NCBI GenBank assembly: GCA_024734495.1
Contig: JALMQS010000102.1
Span: forward strand, 10,511,140 to 10,575,139
Source: Forficula auricularia
Lineage: Eukaryota > Arthropoda > Insecta > Dermaptera > Forficulidae
Reading direction: 5' to 3'
DNA length: 64,000 bases
Shown one piece after another: positions 1 to 10,900 of this stretch. The notes under the pieces are model-generated. The model saw only the letters and a list, made by a program, of their open reading frames with translations, ran no database searches and was not told the DNA's origin. Both the position numbers and the translations under genes were made by a program. Position 1 is the stretch's first letter. Each line of letters starts with the position of its first letter.

Positions 1-224
1 ATATCCTCTCAAAATTTCATGTTTCTATGTCCAGTGGTGCTGGCTGTTTTGATGATGAGTGAGTGAGTGAGTGTATCGGGCAAAGAATTTTATATATACT
101 TATATATATCTTCCAGTATTTTCAACATTTATAAATAATAACAACCTATTTTTTCAAAGAATTTGTGATATAATTAACTATGTAAGAAAAATAAATTTTT
201 GTCTCTTTTGTTCACTATTTTCAG

Positions 225-262
225 CCACTGATGAAGTCTCAATAAAGGGACGAAACGTCTGG
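225..262 (+). ncRNA. Hammerhead-ribozyme-like motif
   Basis: Order of elements: CCA, CTGATGA (228-234), one extra A, stem GTCTC / loop AATAAA / GGGAC, GAAAC (252-256), GTC (257-259), TGG. Stem II pairs perfectly (one G-U) and the flanking CCA/TGG would form stem I; stem III is only the AC/GT pair as in minimal type I hammerheads. The extra base after CTGATGA departs from the textbook core. Confidence 0.5.
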
Positions 263-299
263 TAAATTTAATAACTAACTCTGTTGTTTAATTTTTTGT

Positions 300-400
300 C
301 CACTTCCCTGCGATTTTAAAATATTTAATAAAATATGGACTCGAATGATGAAATAAAACAAATAATGTTAAAACGGCTTGAGCTAGAAGCCGAAACGTGA

Positions 401-433
<33 letters not shown>

Positions 434-877
434 AAATTTATAAATTTTCTAATTTCTCCATAGCAGGTCCAAACTGAAAGAATTCTTCATTTCATTATAA
501 GATAATGTATTTAATTTATATTATATATTTTTATATAATATTTATATTAATTCCATATAATACTATATTTCTAGTCATTAAGATATTATATCCATATAAT
601 TTTATTTATTTTAAAAGTATTATTAAGTATTACTATTTATACATTTTTGTTCAAAAAATAAAATATTTTATTTATTACTTACTAATAAAACAATGAATTA
701 AAAAAAAATCATTTATTTTGGTGAGATTCATTTTTAGTATTAAAAAAAAGGAAAAAAATTCAGATCCACATTGTATGTGGACGAGACTAGGAATTATTCA
801 GACTTGCCAGAAAAAAATTCTAATAGAATTTCGACCTTATGAAAAATACGACATAAATAATTTTTATAAAAAAAAAT
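300..877. other. A/T-rich gap, no gene seen
   Basis: Contains a poly-A run near 399-431 preceded by a degenerate GAAGCCGAAACGTG motif (about 386-398), which looks like the tail of a retroelement copy. The rest is A/T-rich with no protein similarity noticed. Confidence 0.4.
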
Positions 878-1836
878 AAAACCGACTTCAAAAAATTTTA
901 ATGCAACAAATAAAATAATAAGAACTCAAAATCAAATAAAATGCATAAAAGGTATAAAATAATTATCAAATTTAGTTACAACTAAACGACGAAATATTTA
1001 CATGAAATCACTTTTTGAAGTCGGTGCCAAACATATACCTACATTTTATGAATCAAACTCGACGGATTTTATTTAGTACGATTGGCGGGTAAGGTCGCTT
1101 ATATAGTTTGTTTGGCACCGACTTCAAAAAGTGATTTCATGTAAATATTTCGTCGTTTAGTTGGAACTAAATTTGATAATTATTTTATACCTTTTAGTGC
1201 ATTTTATTTTATTTTTGAGTTCTTACTATTTTATTTGTTGCATTTATTTTTTTTGAAGTCGGGTTTATTTTTTTATAAAAATTATTTTTATTTTTCTCTT
1301 TTAGTGATGTTAATAATAGTGACTTAATATAATACCTTGCATGCATCTCGTAAGAGAAAGCGTCGGGCGAATGAATCAGAAAATGATAATAAAATTAAAT
1401 TCATAAATATAGAAATTCTCTAGAAACGTTTGCAGGTTTTAAATGAACGTTTTAAGATTGATTTTTTTATAAAAGATTTTATTTATTATAATTTCGATTA
1501 TTTGCTCATAAGAATTGGATATTTACGTTAATTCGTCATTGATCATATCATCAGAACTTGACCAAATTAATATGGGACCACCCCTAAGGTACCCTCTTTC
1601 CAATATAAAAAGAATCATCGAAATCGGTTCATAAACAAAGAAGTTATGCCTAAACAAACATAGCAAAAAAGATCCAATACCAATGAAAAAACAGGAACCA
1701 ATCGGAAACTAGACTGAACCCAATGCAAAAAAAATCATCAAAATCGGTTCACAATTGGCGAAGATATAAGGTAACATAGACACAAAAAACAAAATTCAGT
1801 CGAATTGAGAACCTCCTCCTTTTTTGAAGTCGGTTA
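878..1836 (+). repeat. GAAGTCGG foldback repeat, copy A
   Basis: Begins AACCGACTTCAAAAAA-like and ends TTTTTGAAGTCGGTTAAAA. Two inverted arms around 1000-1145 share CGACTTCAAAAAGTGATTTC. After the foldback part comes a unique tail with ATCATCAGAACTTGACC and AATCGGTTCATAAACAAAG. Four further copies lie at 13369, 16345, 35963 and 37592. No coding capacity seen; class not determined. Confidence 0.75.
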
Positions 1837-2136
1837 AAAAAAAAGTATATTAGTTTTTTTCAAGTAAATTTTTTAATAAATAAATTAAAAGTTAAGTTAT
1901 TAGTTTAAACATTTTACAATTTCTCTATATACAATATATGGTACATATTAATATATTTCGAAAAAATTTTCTGAGCTAAATATTTTAAAAGTAGGTACTC
2001 TTCGGACGAATAATTTATATGAAATTCTCAAAATTAAGATTGAGATCAACGTACACCAGTAAGTATTTAGATATATATTTCATATTTGTAAATGATACAA
2101 ATTGTCCAAAAAATCTTATCTTCTAATTCCCATTTT

Positions 2137-5100
2137 CTAGGATTGCAGTTTCTTTTTTGGTCTAATATCAATTTCATTTAAAGTTTCTTTTATATGTGAA
2201 ATAATTTGTTCATTTTCATATTTTTTGGCCACTTTTAAAGCTTCTTTAAAATAATTTTTAGCTTCTTTAAAAAGTTCTTTTTCTAAATGAATCATTCCTA
2301 AATTCATAAATATTTCTGCCCTTTTCGGGCATTTCAAACTCTAATTCTTGTGAAATTTCCAAAGATTTATTCAAATATTCAATTGAATTATCTAAATTTT
2401 TCAACTGGTAATAAATGTAACCCATATCATTTAAAAGAAGTACATTCATTTCATGTTTTTTGCCAAATAGACTTAAGGTTACCTCCTGAGCTTTTAACAA
2501 CATATTTAATGCTTCTTCGGGTTTATTATTCTTTTGCAAAAATTTTCCATAATGGTGTAAGGTAATCGTCCACAAAAACATGGTATCCTCATCGTTAATA
2601 CCGTTTTCGATTTTCTGTTTTAGTTTATTATAACAAAACAGATATCCATCTAATGCTTTAACATCATTTAATTCATTATATATATCAGCTAACTTTAAAC
2701 TTATATTAATTACTTTAATATCATCTTTTTCAGTTCCAGTTGATATTATTCGTTGCAAAATATCTTTGAATAATTTCTCTGCCTTTATATATTGTCCTTG
2801 ATCATAGGCCAAATTGGCCATAAGATCATAGGCATAAGTGACTGCTTGGAAATCTTGTTGATCTTGGGCCGACTTCAAAGCCAAATGAAGCATTTGTTCG
2901 GCTTTGGCAAATTCCCCTTTCTAAAAAAAAGAGGTCCATAGAAATTACTCAAATATAATTTTTGAAAGAGGAATTATATCAATTTAAAATTTAAGTAAAT
3001 TATCTTTTCAAAATTAAATTAAATTTAAAATTTTAATAAAGGGTGTCAAATTTTGAAAGTGAAATAGCAATTTTTTATTAATAAATACTCAGTCCAATAA
3101 ATTTTTAAGTCCTGCTCTCTTTAATCTAATCATGGATGAATCAATATCAATCTACTCTTGTTAAACGAGCAAAAATTGTTTATATATTTGTATCTTAGTT
3201 CTATTTTGAAAACGGCTCTACCGATTTTGATGAAACCAGCTCTATTAACAAGTTTTGAGGATAGAGAAAACGATCTGTACTAGGTCTGGACCTCGACAAA
3301 TTTCATCTTAATTGATCTTTTCTTAATTAAAGTAATTATTTATAAATGAAAATCTCAACAAAAAAGTTTGTTTACATTTTTTTTCAATTATCTTTTATTT
3401 ATTAATTGGTTTTTTAATTTTAAAACCCACTAATAGGTATATAGCAAATATTAATATATATATTAAAATTAAACAATTTAATTGATTATAAATTCGAGTT
3501 TTAAATTCCACAAAGAATTTATAACAAATATTATATATATGGATGTGGGAGGTGCAGGAGGTGGGGTGCAGTTGTGGGGGATCCGGGGGTGGGAGGGGGT
3601 CCAGGGGGCGTGTACTATATATATATATTTTTTTTAATTTGGTTACCGTGCATCGCTCGGTGGCTCCAAGTACTCACACGTTAAAGGAATGAAAGGATAC
3701 AACCTAGGAGAAAAAGATATTAATATTGTTTGTTACGCTGATGACGCCGTTCTTATTACTGAATCTGAAGACGATCTACAGAGACTCCTCCACCAATTCG
3801 GCAAGATCGCGGAGAAATTTAATATGCAAGTTTCTGTCGAGAAAACAAAATCGCTTGTCGTCTCAAAAGAACCAATTCGCTGCAAACTTGAATTCAAAAA
3901 TAGGATGGTTGAACAGGTAATGACATTCAAATATCTTGGATGCAATGTCACTAGTGATCGCAACCTGTATAATGAGGTAAAGGACCAAACAATTAGAGGT
4001 TCCAGGATATCAGGATGCCTTAAAGACATTGTCTGGAGAAACAAATTTATGAGCACGGAGGCAAAGGTGAAGATCTATAAAGCAGCTGTAAGACCTATCA
4101 TCACTTACGCTGTTAAGACCCGAGCCGACACAACAAGATCAGAGCAGCTCAGAGATGAAGACGCTAAGGTCTATGCTGGGCCTAACACTATGGGACAAAT
4201 AAGGAGCAAGGATATCAGAGAAGAGTGTGAGATCAACCTGATCAAAGATATTTATACAAACAACTCCGCAAAGTTAAAAATAGAAGGAAGGCTGACACAG
4301 AGCATCCCAGGAAAACCAAGGGATTATGCAAGGGGATTCCCTTAGCCCATTACTATTCAACATAGTAATGAACAAGATAATAGAGGGAATTAAAGACCTT
4401 AAAGGATACACAATCGGAGATGAAAATATATCATGTGTGTAAGCATGCAGACAACATAGCCCTGGTTGCAGAAGATGAAGATTCTCTTCAGAGGTTTCTA
4501 TACCGATTCAGTTACTAGCCACCAAATTCGATCTTACTCTGTCAACAAAAAAAACTAAAACGCTTACTATATCCAAAAAGAGCCACTTCGATGCAAATTA
4601 CAACTATATGATAAGGTAATTAAACAGGTCATTTCATTTACATACCTTGGTATACAGATAACTTCTCATCAAGATCTAGATACAGAAGTAAAAACACAAT
4701 CTAATAAAGCTCGAAGGATTTCACGTTGTCTTAATAACTCAATCTGGTTGAATAGGTTTTTAGGAACAAAAGCCAAGGTGCGAATATAATATAAAACTAG
4801 AGTAAGACCAATACTGAGTACGCAGCCGAAACAAGACCAGATACAGCCAAAACTAGGCAAATGTTGGAAACGGCCGAGATAAAGACCCTCAGAAGAATCC
4901 TTGATCTATCGTTGTTTGATAAACAAAGACATCAAACTCAAATACAGGTATGAATTTTCTCTTTGGCACTTCCAATTCACTACAAATTGATAAGTCATGG
5001 CTATTTTTCCCAACGCCAAAATCCCCCCCCCCAGAAGGAGAGAAGCAAATAATGTGTATATTATCAAATAAAGGCCAGCCTGCATCCGTTCTGGTTGGTT

Positions 5101-5759
5101 TGATCTCATATAAAATAATAGTTCTAATAAAAGTTGTTCAGTTTTTTATATAGATTCAGAATATTTACAGAAACATATAGGTTTCCATTTAAAAAACAGA
5201 AGTTAACCTTAAAATACCCTTGAAATCTTGTTCTAGGTCGACAAACAATAGCGTAGTTTAGTTTCCCCCCGATATAAATAAACTTTTTTTTCATATAATG
5301 CACTGTTTTTGAGTTATAAAGATAAAAAACTCGCCCGGTATAAAAGCAAATCATCTGGTTCAAATTTTGATTCCCTTTATAGAATGCTAATAATAAATTA
5401 AAAATAATTAAAAAGTAACCGTAGAAATGTCCTAGTTCAGTGTATACCTGAATAAATAAAACACTTCTTTTTAATAAAAGAATTGTAGGATTTTCTTCTT
5501 TTTTTTCTTTGGCGAAAAAACCAAAAATACCTCCTAAAAGATAATAGTGTCCAAAATTATTTTGCGATTTATTATTATAATTATATAACGTTTCATTTCG
5601 ACATAGTATTGAAGATAATGGAAAATTATGCTTGAGAAATTGATTAGAAAATTGTGGTACTTTATAGTTTGCTAAAAAATTACATTTTTGTATATATATA
5701 AAATTTAATTTCGATTTATTGCGATTTATAAGATTAAATAAAAACTTTGGAAACGACAT
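2137..5759 (-). CDS. TTC19: TTC19, tetratricopeptide repeat protein 19 (mitochondrial), 2 coding exons with one apparent frameshift
   Basis: Exon 1 is 5759-5448 (minus) and exon 2 is 2920-2137; the 2.5 kb intron starts GT at 5447 and ends AG at 2922-2921, phase 0. TTC19 is a mitochondrial inner-membrane/intermembrane-space factor that keeps respiratory complex III functional by clearing Rieske-protein fragments (family knowledge). The first exon gives a basic, Phe/Leu/Asn-rich N-terminus like a mitochondrial presequence, then the conserved stretch GIFGFFAKEKKEENP and LLKRSVLFIQ. Exon 2 opens with KGEFAKAEQMLHLALKSAQD, a TTC19 hallmark, followed by TPR helices (YDLMANLAYDQGQYIKAEKL and later). 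I chose ATG 5759 because the upstream extension has no ATG. At about 2319-2321 (a CCC run on the plus strand) the TPR reading frame jumps by one base; past it the protein resumes with AEIFMNLGMIHLEKELFKEA to the stop at 2137. Either a homopolymer error or a real lesion; corrected length would be about 364 aa, as usual for the family. Confidence 0.9.
3152..3678 (+). mobile_element. Helentron/HINE-like element, copy 1
   Basis: Starts TCTACTCTTGTTAAACGAGC after an A, has the conserved block AACGGCTCTACCGATTTTGA, a G-rich tract (3540-3612) and ends with the hairpin-rich CATCGCTCGGTGGCTCCA. The same 5' and 3' ends recur at 6060, 17491, 39386 and, on the minus strand, 27478 and 62131. Lack of a CTRR end argues for Helentron-type rather than canonical Helitron; assignment is tentative. 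Confidence 0.6.
3689..4345 (+). pseudogene. LINE reverse-transcriptase fragment 1 (in TTC19 intron)
   Basis: An open stretch of 218 codons encodes the palm region of a non-LTR reverse transcriptase: INIVCYADDAVLITESEDDL has the YADD catalytic box, followed by NMQVSVEKTKSLVVSK, VMTFKYLGCNVTSD and KIYKAAVRPIITYAV. The thumb and C-terminus are scrambled or deleted after about 4140. It is a 5'-truncated copy on the strand opposite to TTC19, probably of the jockey/CR1/RTE group. Confidence 0.85.
4346..4915 (+). pseudogene. LINE reverse-transcriptase fragment 2, diverged relative of fragment 1
   Basis: Immediately after fragment 1 the RT begins again one motif earlier: SPLLFNIVMNKIIEGIKDLK, then a broken YADD region with an in-frame stop, a KTKTLTISK-like block and YKTRVRPILS. 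Several frameshifts and stops are present. It is related to, but clearly diverged from, the preceding fragment, so the two are separate insertions or an old tandem. Confidence 0.7.
5117..5344. repeat. Partial CCGGGTGAG foldback element (right half)
   Basis: Matches the right arm of the elements at 32946-34113 and 46150-47404: AACAATAGCGTAGTTTAG, GATATAAATAAACTTTT, then TTTTGAGTTATAA and a terminal CTCGCCCGGTATA. The left arm is missing. It lies just inside the TTC19 intron near the exon 1 donor. Confidence 0.75.
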
Positions 5760-6059
5760 CTTAATAAAAGACCAGTCTTTTGAAAATAAAAAAATATTAT
5801 CTGTGAACTCAAACAAATTAATAGAAGAATTTAATTATTAAATTATTAGGCTCGAAATTCTAATTAAAAAATTTACTCTACAAGTCAAAATAGTTTATAT
5901 AAAAGTGAAGTTTAGTTTGACGTTTGGAAAGTGTGACGTCACAATTTCATGTTCCTATGTTGAAATGCCGATAAGAATCTGCTAAGAAAGTTCACCTTAA
6001 AAAACTTTACTAAGAAAACTTATAAAATTAAATGAATAAAAAATATAATATATCTATCT

Positions 6060-7612
6060 ACTCTTATTAAACGAGCAAAAATTGTTTATATATTTATTTG
6101 TTTGTATCTTAGTTCTATTCTGAAAACGGCTCTACCGATTTTGATGAAACCAACTCTATTAACAAGTTTTGAGGATGAGAAATCGATCTGGCTAGGTCTG
6201 GACCTCGATAAATTTAATCTTAATTGATCTTTTCTTAATTAAAGTAATTATTTATAGATGAAAATCTCAATAAAAAAGTTTGTTTACATTTTTTTCAATT
6301 ATCTTTTATTTATTAATTGGTTTTTTTAATTTTAAAACCCACTAATAGGTTATAGCAAATATTAATATATTATATTAAAATTAGGAATTTTTTGTTTGTT
6401 TTTAATTAACAGGTGTCCAAATCATAACAAAACAGGTGTGTTTACAAATAAAGTGGTTAAGATATTAATATATTAAAATTAAACAATTTATTTGGATTAT
6501 GGAATGAAATGGGAGGAATTAAATAATGGAATTGAAATAATTATCGGAAAAAGAGGTTTTTTATTTAATTAGTTTTTTCCTCTTATTAAAAACAAGGACT
6601 AAAAGATGATCAAGGACAGTCGATGGTGGAGAAGTAATCTCCGGAGTCGAAGCTCAAAAACAACGAATGCATAAATTCATGTAAAATAATTGGATTAATA
6701 AAAAAAAATTTATAACAATTTATTTGAGGAGAGGATTGGAACCAATCGACTTGATTGGGGAATAATGGAATTGAAATAATTATCGGAAAAGAGGTTTTTT
6801 TATCTAATTAGATTTTTCCTCTTATTAAAAACAAGGACTAAAGATGAATAAGGACACTCGATGGTGGAGAAGTAATCTCCGGAATCGAAGCAAAAATACA
6901 ATGTATACATTAATGTAAAATAATTGGTTTAATAAAATTTATAAACAATTTATTTGAAATTGGAACAGAATAAGGAATTCAATAATGGAATTGAAATAAT
7001 TATCGGAAAAGAGGTTTTTTATTTAATTAGTTTTTTCCTCTTATTAAAAACAAGGACTAAAAGATGATCAAGGACATTTGATGGTGGAGAAGTAATCTCC
7101 GGAGTCGAAGCTCAAAAACAATGTATGCATAAATTCATGTAAAATAAATGGTTTAATAACAATTTAATTGATTATAAATTAGAGTATTAAGTCCCACAAA
7201 GAGTTAAGTAATAAGAAATATGATTATATATTAGAATTTGCCAATTTAATTGATTATTATAAAACTCGATAAACTGTTATTTAATTAAAAAAAAAATTAT
7301 ACGGAATTTATTTATATACTTATAATATATACTTAGATAATCTGTGGGCCACTAGAAAATTAGAAATGCAAAAACTGGGGGTGGGGGTGGGTGGTGCAGG
7401 AGGTGGAGTGGTGGGTTCGGGGTCCAGGGGGCATAGCGGGGGTGCTGTGAGCGGGTGCGGTATGGGGCGGGGGTCCAGGGGGTGGGGTGTCGGGGTGGTG
7501 TGCAGTGACGGGGTGGTTTTTATCAGAATTTTAAATTAAAAATAATATTAATATATAACTTTTAACTGAAGCAAAAAGATGCCGAGCATCGCTCGGTGGC
7601 TCCAGGTATTTG
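6060..7612 (+). mobile_element. Helentron/HINE-like element, copy 2, with internal tandem repeats
   Basis: 5' end TCTACTCTTATTAAACGAGC at about 6060, 3' end GAGCATCGCTCGGTGGCTCC at about 7583-7608. Between 6528 and about 7150 a unit of about 220-240 bp is repeated three times (see separate entry); 7376-7515 is a G-rich tract with many GGGG and GGTGG steps. No open reading frame. Confidence 0.6.
6528..7150 (+). repeat. Three tandem units of about 220-240 bp, each with a stem-loop
   Basis: Units start at TTGAAATAATTATCGG (about 6532, 6771 and 6991), each followed by TTTTTTCCTCTTATTAAAAA and by GATGGTGGAGAAGTAATCTC then CGGAGTCGAAG. The GGAGA/TCTCC stem with AGTAA loop recalls stem II of the hammerhead-like motifs elsewhere. 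Single units also occur near 17880-18040 and 38390-38510; the 38450 unit reads CTCCGAAATCG, closer to an intact core. Confidence 0.75.
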
Positions 7613-7969
7613 TTTTTGAATTCAAAACAAGTACATTTTTCTTTCATTCCAACAGGGGAACATGAACATGAAAATAGAGGACTTAAAATTATGCCACAAT
7701 TTTCAAACTCTAATTTTAATAATATTATAATTACTAATTAGAAAGAAGCGAGAATTCGTCTTTTAATGGGAACCACCCGATGGGCTTCTAATATATATGT
7801 GAAAGTAAAAAAGATAAAAAAAATTGTCTTATTTCTTATGACATAAACAGAGATGACAAAACACTAAGAACAGACAATAAGAACATCCTTATAGATAGCA
7901 AAATGTGAAAGTCTTAAATAAAAGAGAAAGACGTTTTTTGACACAGTTTTTCTCAGTCATATGTAAAAG
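7613..7969. other. Upstream region of the dehydrogenase gene
   Basis: No repeat boundaries recognised. It should contain the promoter and 5' leader; an ATG-TAA dipeptide reading frame (7961-7966) sits just upstream of the chosen start codon at 7970. No TATA box can be assigned with confidence. Confidence 0.35.
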
Positions 7970-10900
7970 ATGATTCTCGTCTGTTCTGTTTCATTAATTA
8001 CTTTATTGGTAGTGATTAGAAAAATTTTAGAAAAACGATGGAAAACACATGCTATTACATTTTCATTAGAAGGTGAAGTTTTTATTATTACAGGTGCAAA
8101 TTCTGGACTTGGAAAAGCAACAACCAGAGAACTAGTCAAGAAAAATGCGACCGTTATTATGGCGTGCAGAAATATGCAAGCAACTAACCAAGCAATTAAT
8201 GATATTAGAAAATCTATTAAGACAGGAAAAATGGTAATATTTTAATTATCTCTTATATACCGGGTGAGTTTTTTTCTTGAGACAGTCTTTTAACTCAAAA
8301 ACAATAATGGATTATATAGCAGAAAATTAGAAAACGAATCGTTGATTCAGAAGGGTGTAGTTAAATGAGCTGATTTACTAGGCAGATCAAAAAATCTGGA
8401 ATAAGTCAAACAAGAAAATATTTTTTTGGCCAAATTCGGTTTTATTTTTCAACATACATTCCTTTTAAGTCCATACAGCGAGTCCAACGTTTTTCTATCT
8501 TTTTTATCCCCTCCGAAAAGTATTCTTTCGGAACCTCTCCAAAATAGGCCTCAGTCTCAGCTATGACTTCCCAATTTGACTGAAATTGCTTACCAGTGAG
8601 CCATCTCTTCAGGTTTGGAAACAGGTAAAAGTCGCTGGGGGCCTGGTCTAGCTGAGGAACCATTCCAAATCCGATTTCGTGCAGTTTTGCTTACGCAAAA
8701 CTAACGATGAGCAGCCGCATTGTCGCGATGATAGAGGATTTTTTTCTTCTTCAAATGCGGCCGTTTTTCTGTGATTTCAATTTTCAAATGATCCAATAAT
8801 GATGAATAAAATGCGCCAGTTATGGTTTTACCCTTTTCAAGATAGTCGATGAATATTATTCCACCCGCATCCTAAAATACGGAGGCCATAACCTTTCCGG
8901 TCCATTACTGAGCTTTTGGACGCTTCCGAGCACTTTCACCCGGAGAAACCCATTGTTTTGACTCTGGTGTGAAAAATGGATCCATGTTTCATCCATGGTT
9001 ATGAATCTGCGCAAAACTTCCTTTGAATTTCGCTTAAACATTGCCAAATTCTGCTGGAAGTCGCAACACGAATTCGTTTTTGCTCCACTGTGAGGAAATG
9101 CGGCACCCATCGCGCGCAGAGCTTTTTCATACCCAAAATATATTGTATGATTTTAAACACAGTGCCATATGACATCTTTGTGGTCTCAACTAGCTCCCTC
9201 AATTTCACTTTGGGGTATCATGGATTTTTTGGGCGTTTTCTGGTGTCAGACCTCTTTTCGGCGTCCATATCGTTCAGCATCATTTCTGCTTGTTCGGCCG
9301 AAACAAAAGTCAGAAAACTACTTTTGAATCATCTTCATCGACGGTGCAGAGTCCGGATAATACTTATCTAGCTTGGCTTTGGTCTCGGTTATCGTTTTCT
9401 TGCGTAAATAATAGTGTTTAATCAGAATACAAAACTCAGATTTTTTCATTTTTAAAATAACACGGAGGTTGGTTGCTTCTCACTGTTGTAACTTGTAAAT
9501 GCGAAAACATGAATGGCATGAAATTTTGACAGACGTCTAATGAAGAATGAAGTTAGTTATGAATGATTCACATTCGTACATACTAGCCCCATGTAGCGGC
9601 TCGCTGTTGCTCTGGCTACGAGCTTTTAGACACGGCCGCTAGATGACTCAGTCAGATCGTTGCGACACTTTTGAATGACTGATAATATTTCAGTCATGTT
9701 ATAAGTGAAGCAATTCGATCTCGACTGATCATCGAGTCGATTGAGGGGCCATCCACCAACTAGTAGCCCCTCCCCCGCTAATTAAGCGGGTGGCGCCCAG
9801 CCCGGCTTTTTATCAGGGATGAACATCTCCCTGCACAAATCATTGTTAGGACCCCACCAACTAGGTGGGGGAGCGGACACGCACCACAACGCACTCAACC
9901 GAGGCCCTAACAATCTGGTGACCCCGACGTGATTGCTAAGCAAGCAGCTCTTGACCCACCAGCTAGGTGGATAGAGCCCTGCCCGGCTAACTAAGTCGGT
10001 AAAGCAATCACCAAAAAAAAGGAAAGCAAGGGTGTGATGTAGCGGCTCGCTGTTGCTCTGGCTACGAGCTTTTAGACACGGCCGCTAGATGACTCAGTCA
10101 GATCGTTGCGACACTTTTGCATGACTGATAATATTTCAGTCATGTTATAAGTGAAGCAATTCGATCTCGACTGATCATCGAATCGATGGAGGGGCCATCC
10201 ACCAACTAGTAGCCCCTCCCCCGCTAATTAAGCGGGTGGCGCCCAGCCCGGCTTTTTATCAGGGATGAACATCTCCCTGCACAAATCATTGTTAGGACCC
10301 CACCAACTAGGTGGGGGCGCGGACACGCACCAACAACCAACAACCCCCTAACAAATATATGATTAAAAATGTTCTTATTTAATTAAAATTGTTTTTTAGT
10401 GTACTAATATTAAATCAAATTTTAAATACCTATAAAGCATACCGAGTCTTGAAAAAGTTGAATTTTTCTTCATAATTTTTTATACTTTATTTTAGATACC
10501 AATGGAGTTAGATCTTGCTTCATTAAAATCTATAAAAGAATTTGCAGATAGAATTTTAAAAAATTTCCCTAAAATTGATGTACTGATCAACAATGCAGGT
10601 GTATGTATCCCACCAAATGATAATATAAAAACAAAAGATGGTTTGGAAATTAATTTCGGAGTCAACTATTTAGGTCATTTTTATTTAACTAATCTTCTAT
10701 TGGATCGATTGAAAGAATCTTCTCCCTCAAGGTAAATGTTTAAAATTTTATTATCTTTAAAAATATATTTTTACTAATGATATTAATTATTTGAAAACAG
10801 GACACTTAAATAAAACGCTTATTTATATTAAATATACGATTCGCACTTTATCAATGGAAATTTGGGAAAATAGTTACTTTAAAAGGGAATTATAAAACAA

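Noticed and set aside
505..696. 63-codon frame rich in Ile/Tyr/Phe
   Set aside because: Pure A/T-composition artefact.
9592..10353. tRNA or rRNA cluster suggested by GC-rich stem-forming text
   Set aside because: Two direct copies with TG...CA ends, a primer-binding site and a polypurine tract show it is a TRIM retrotransposon.
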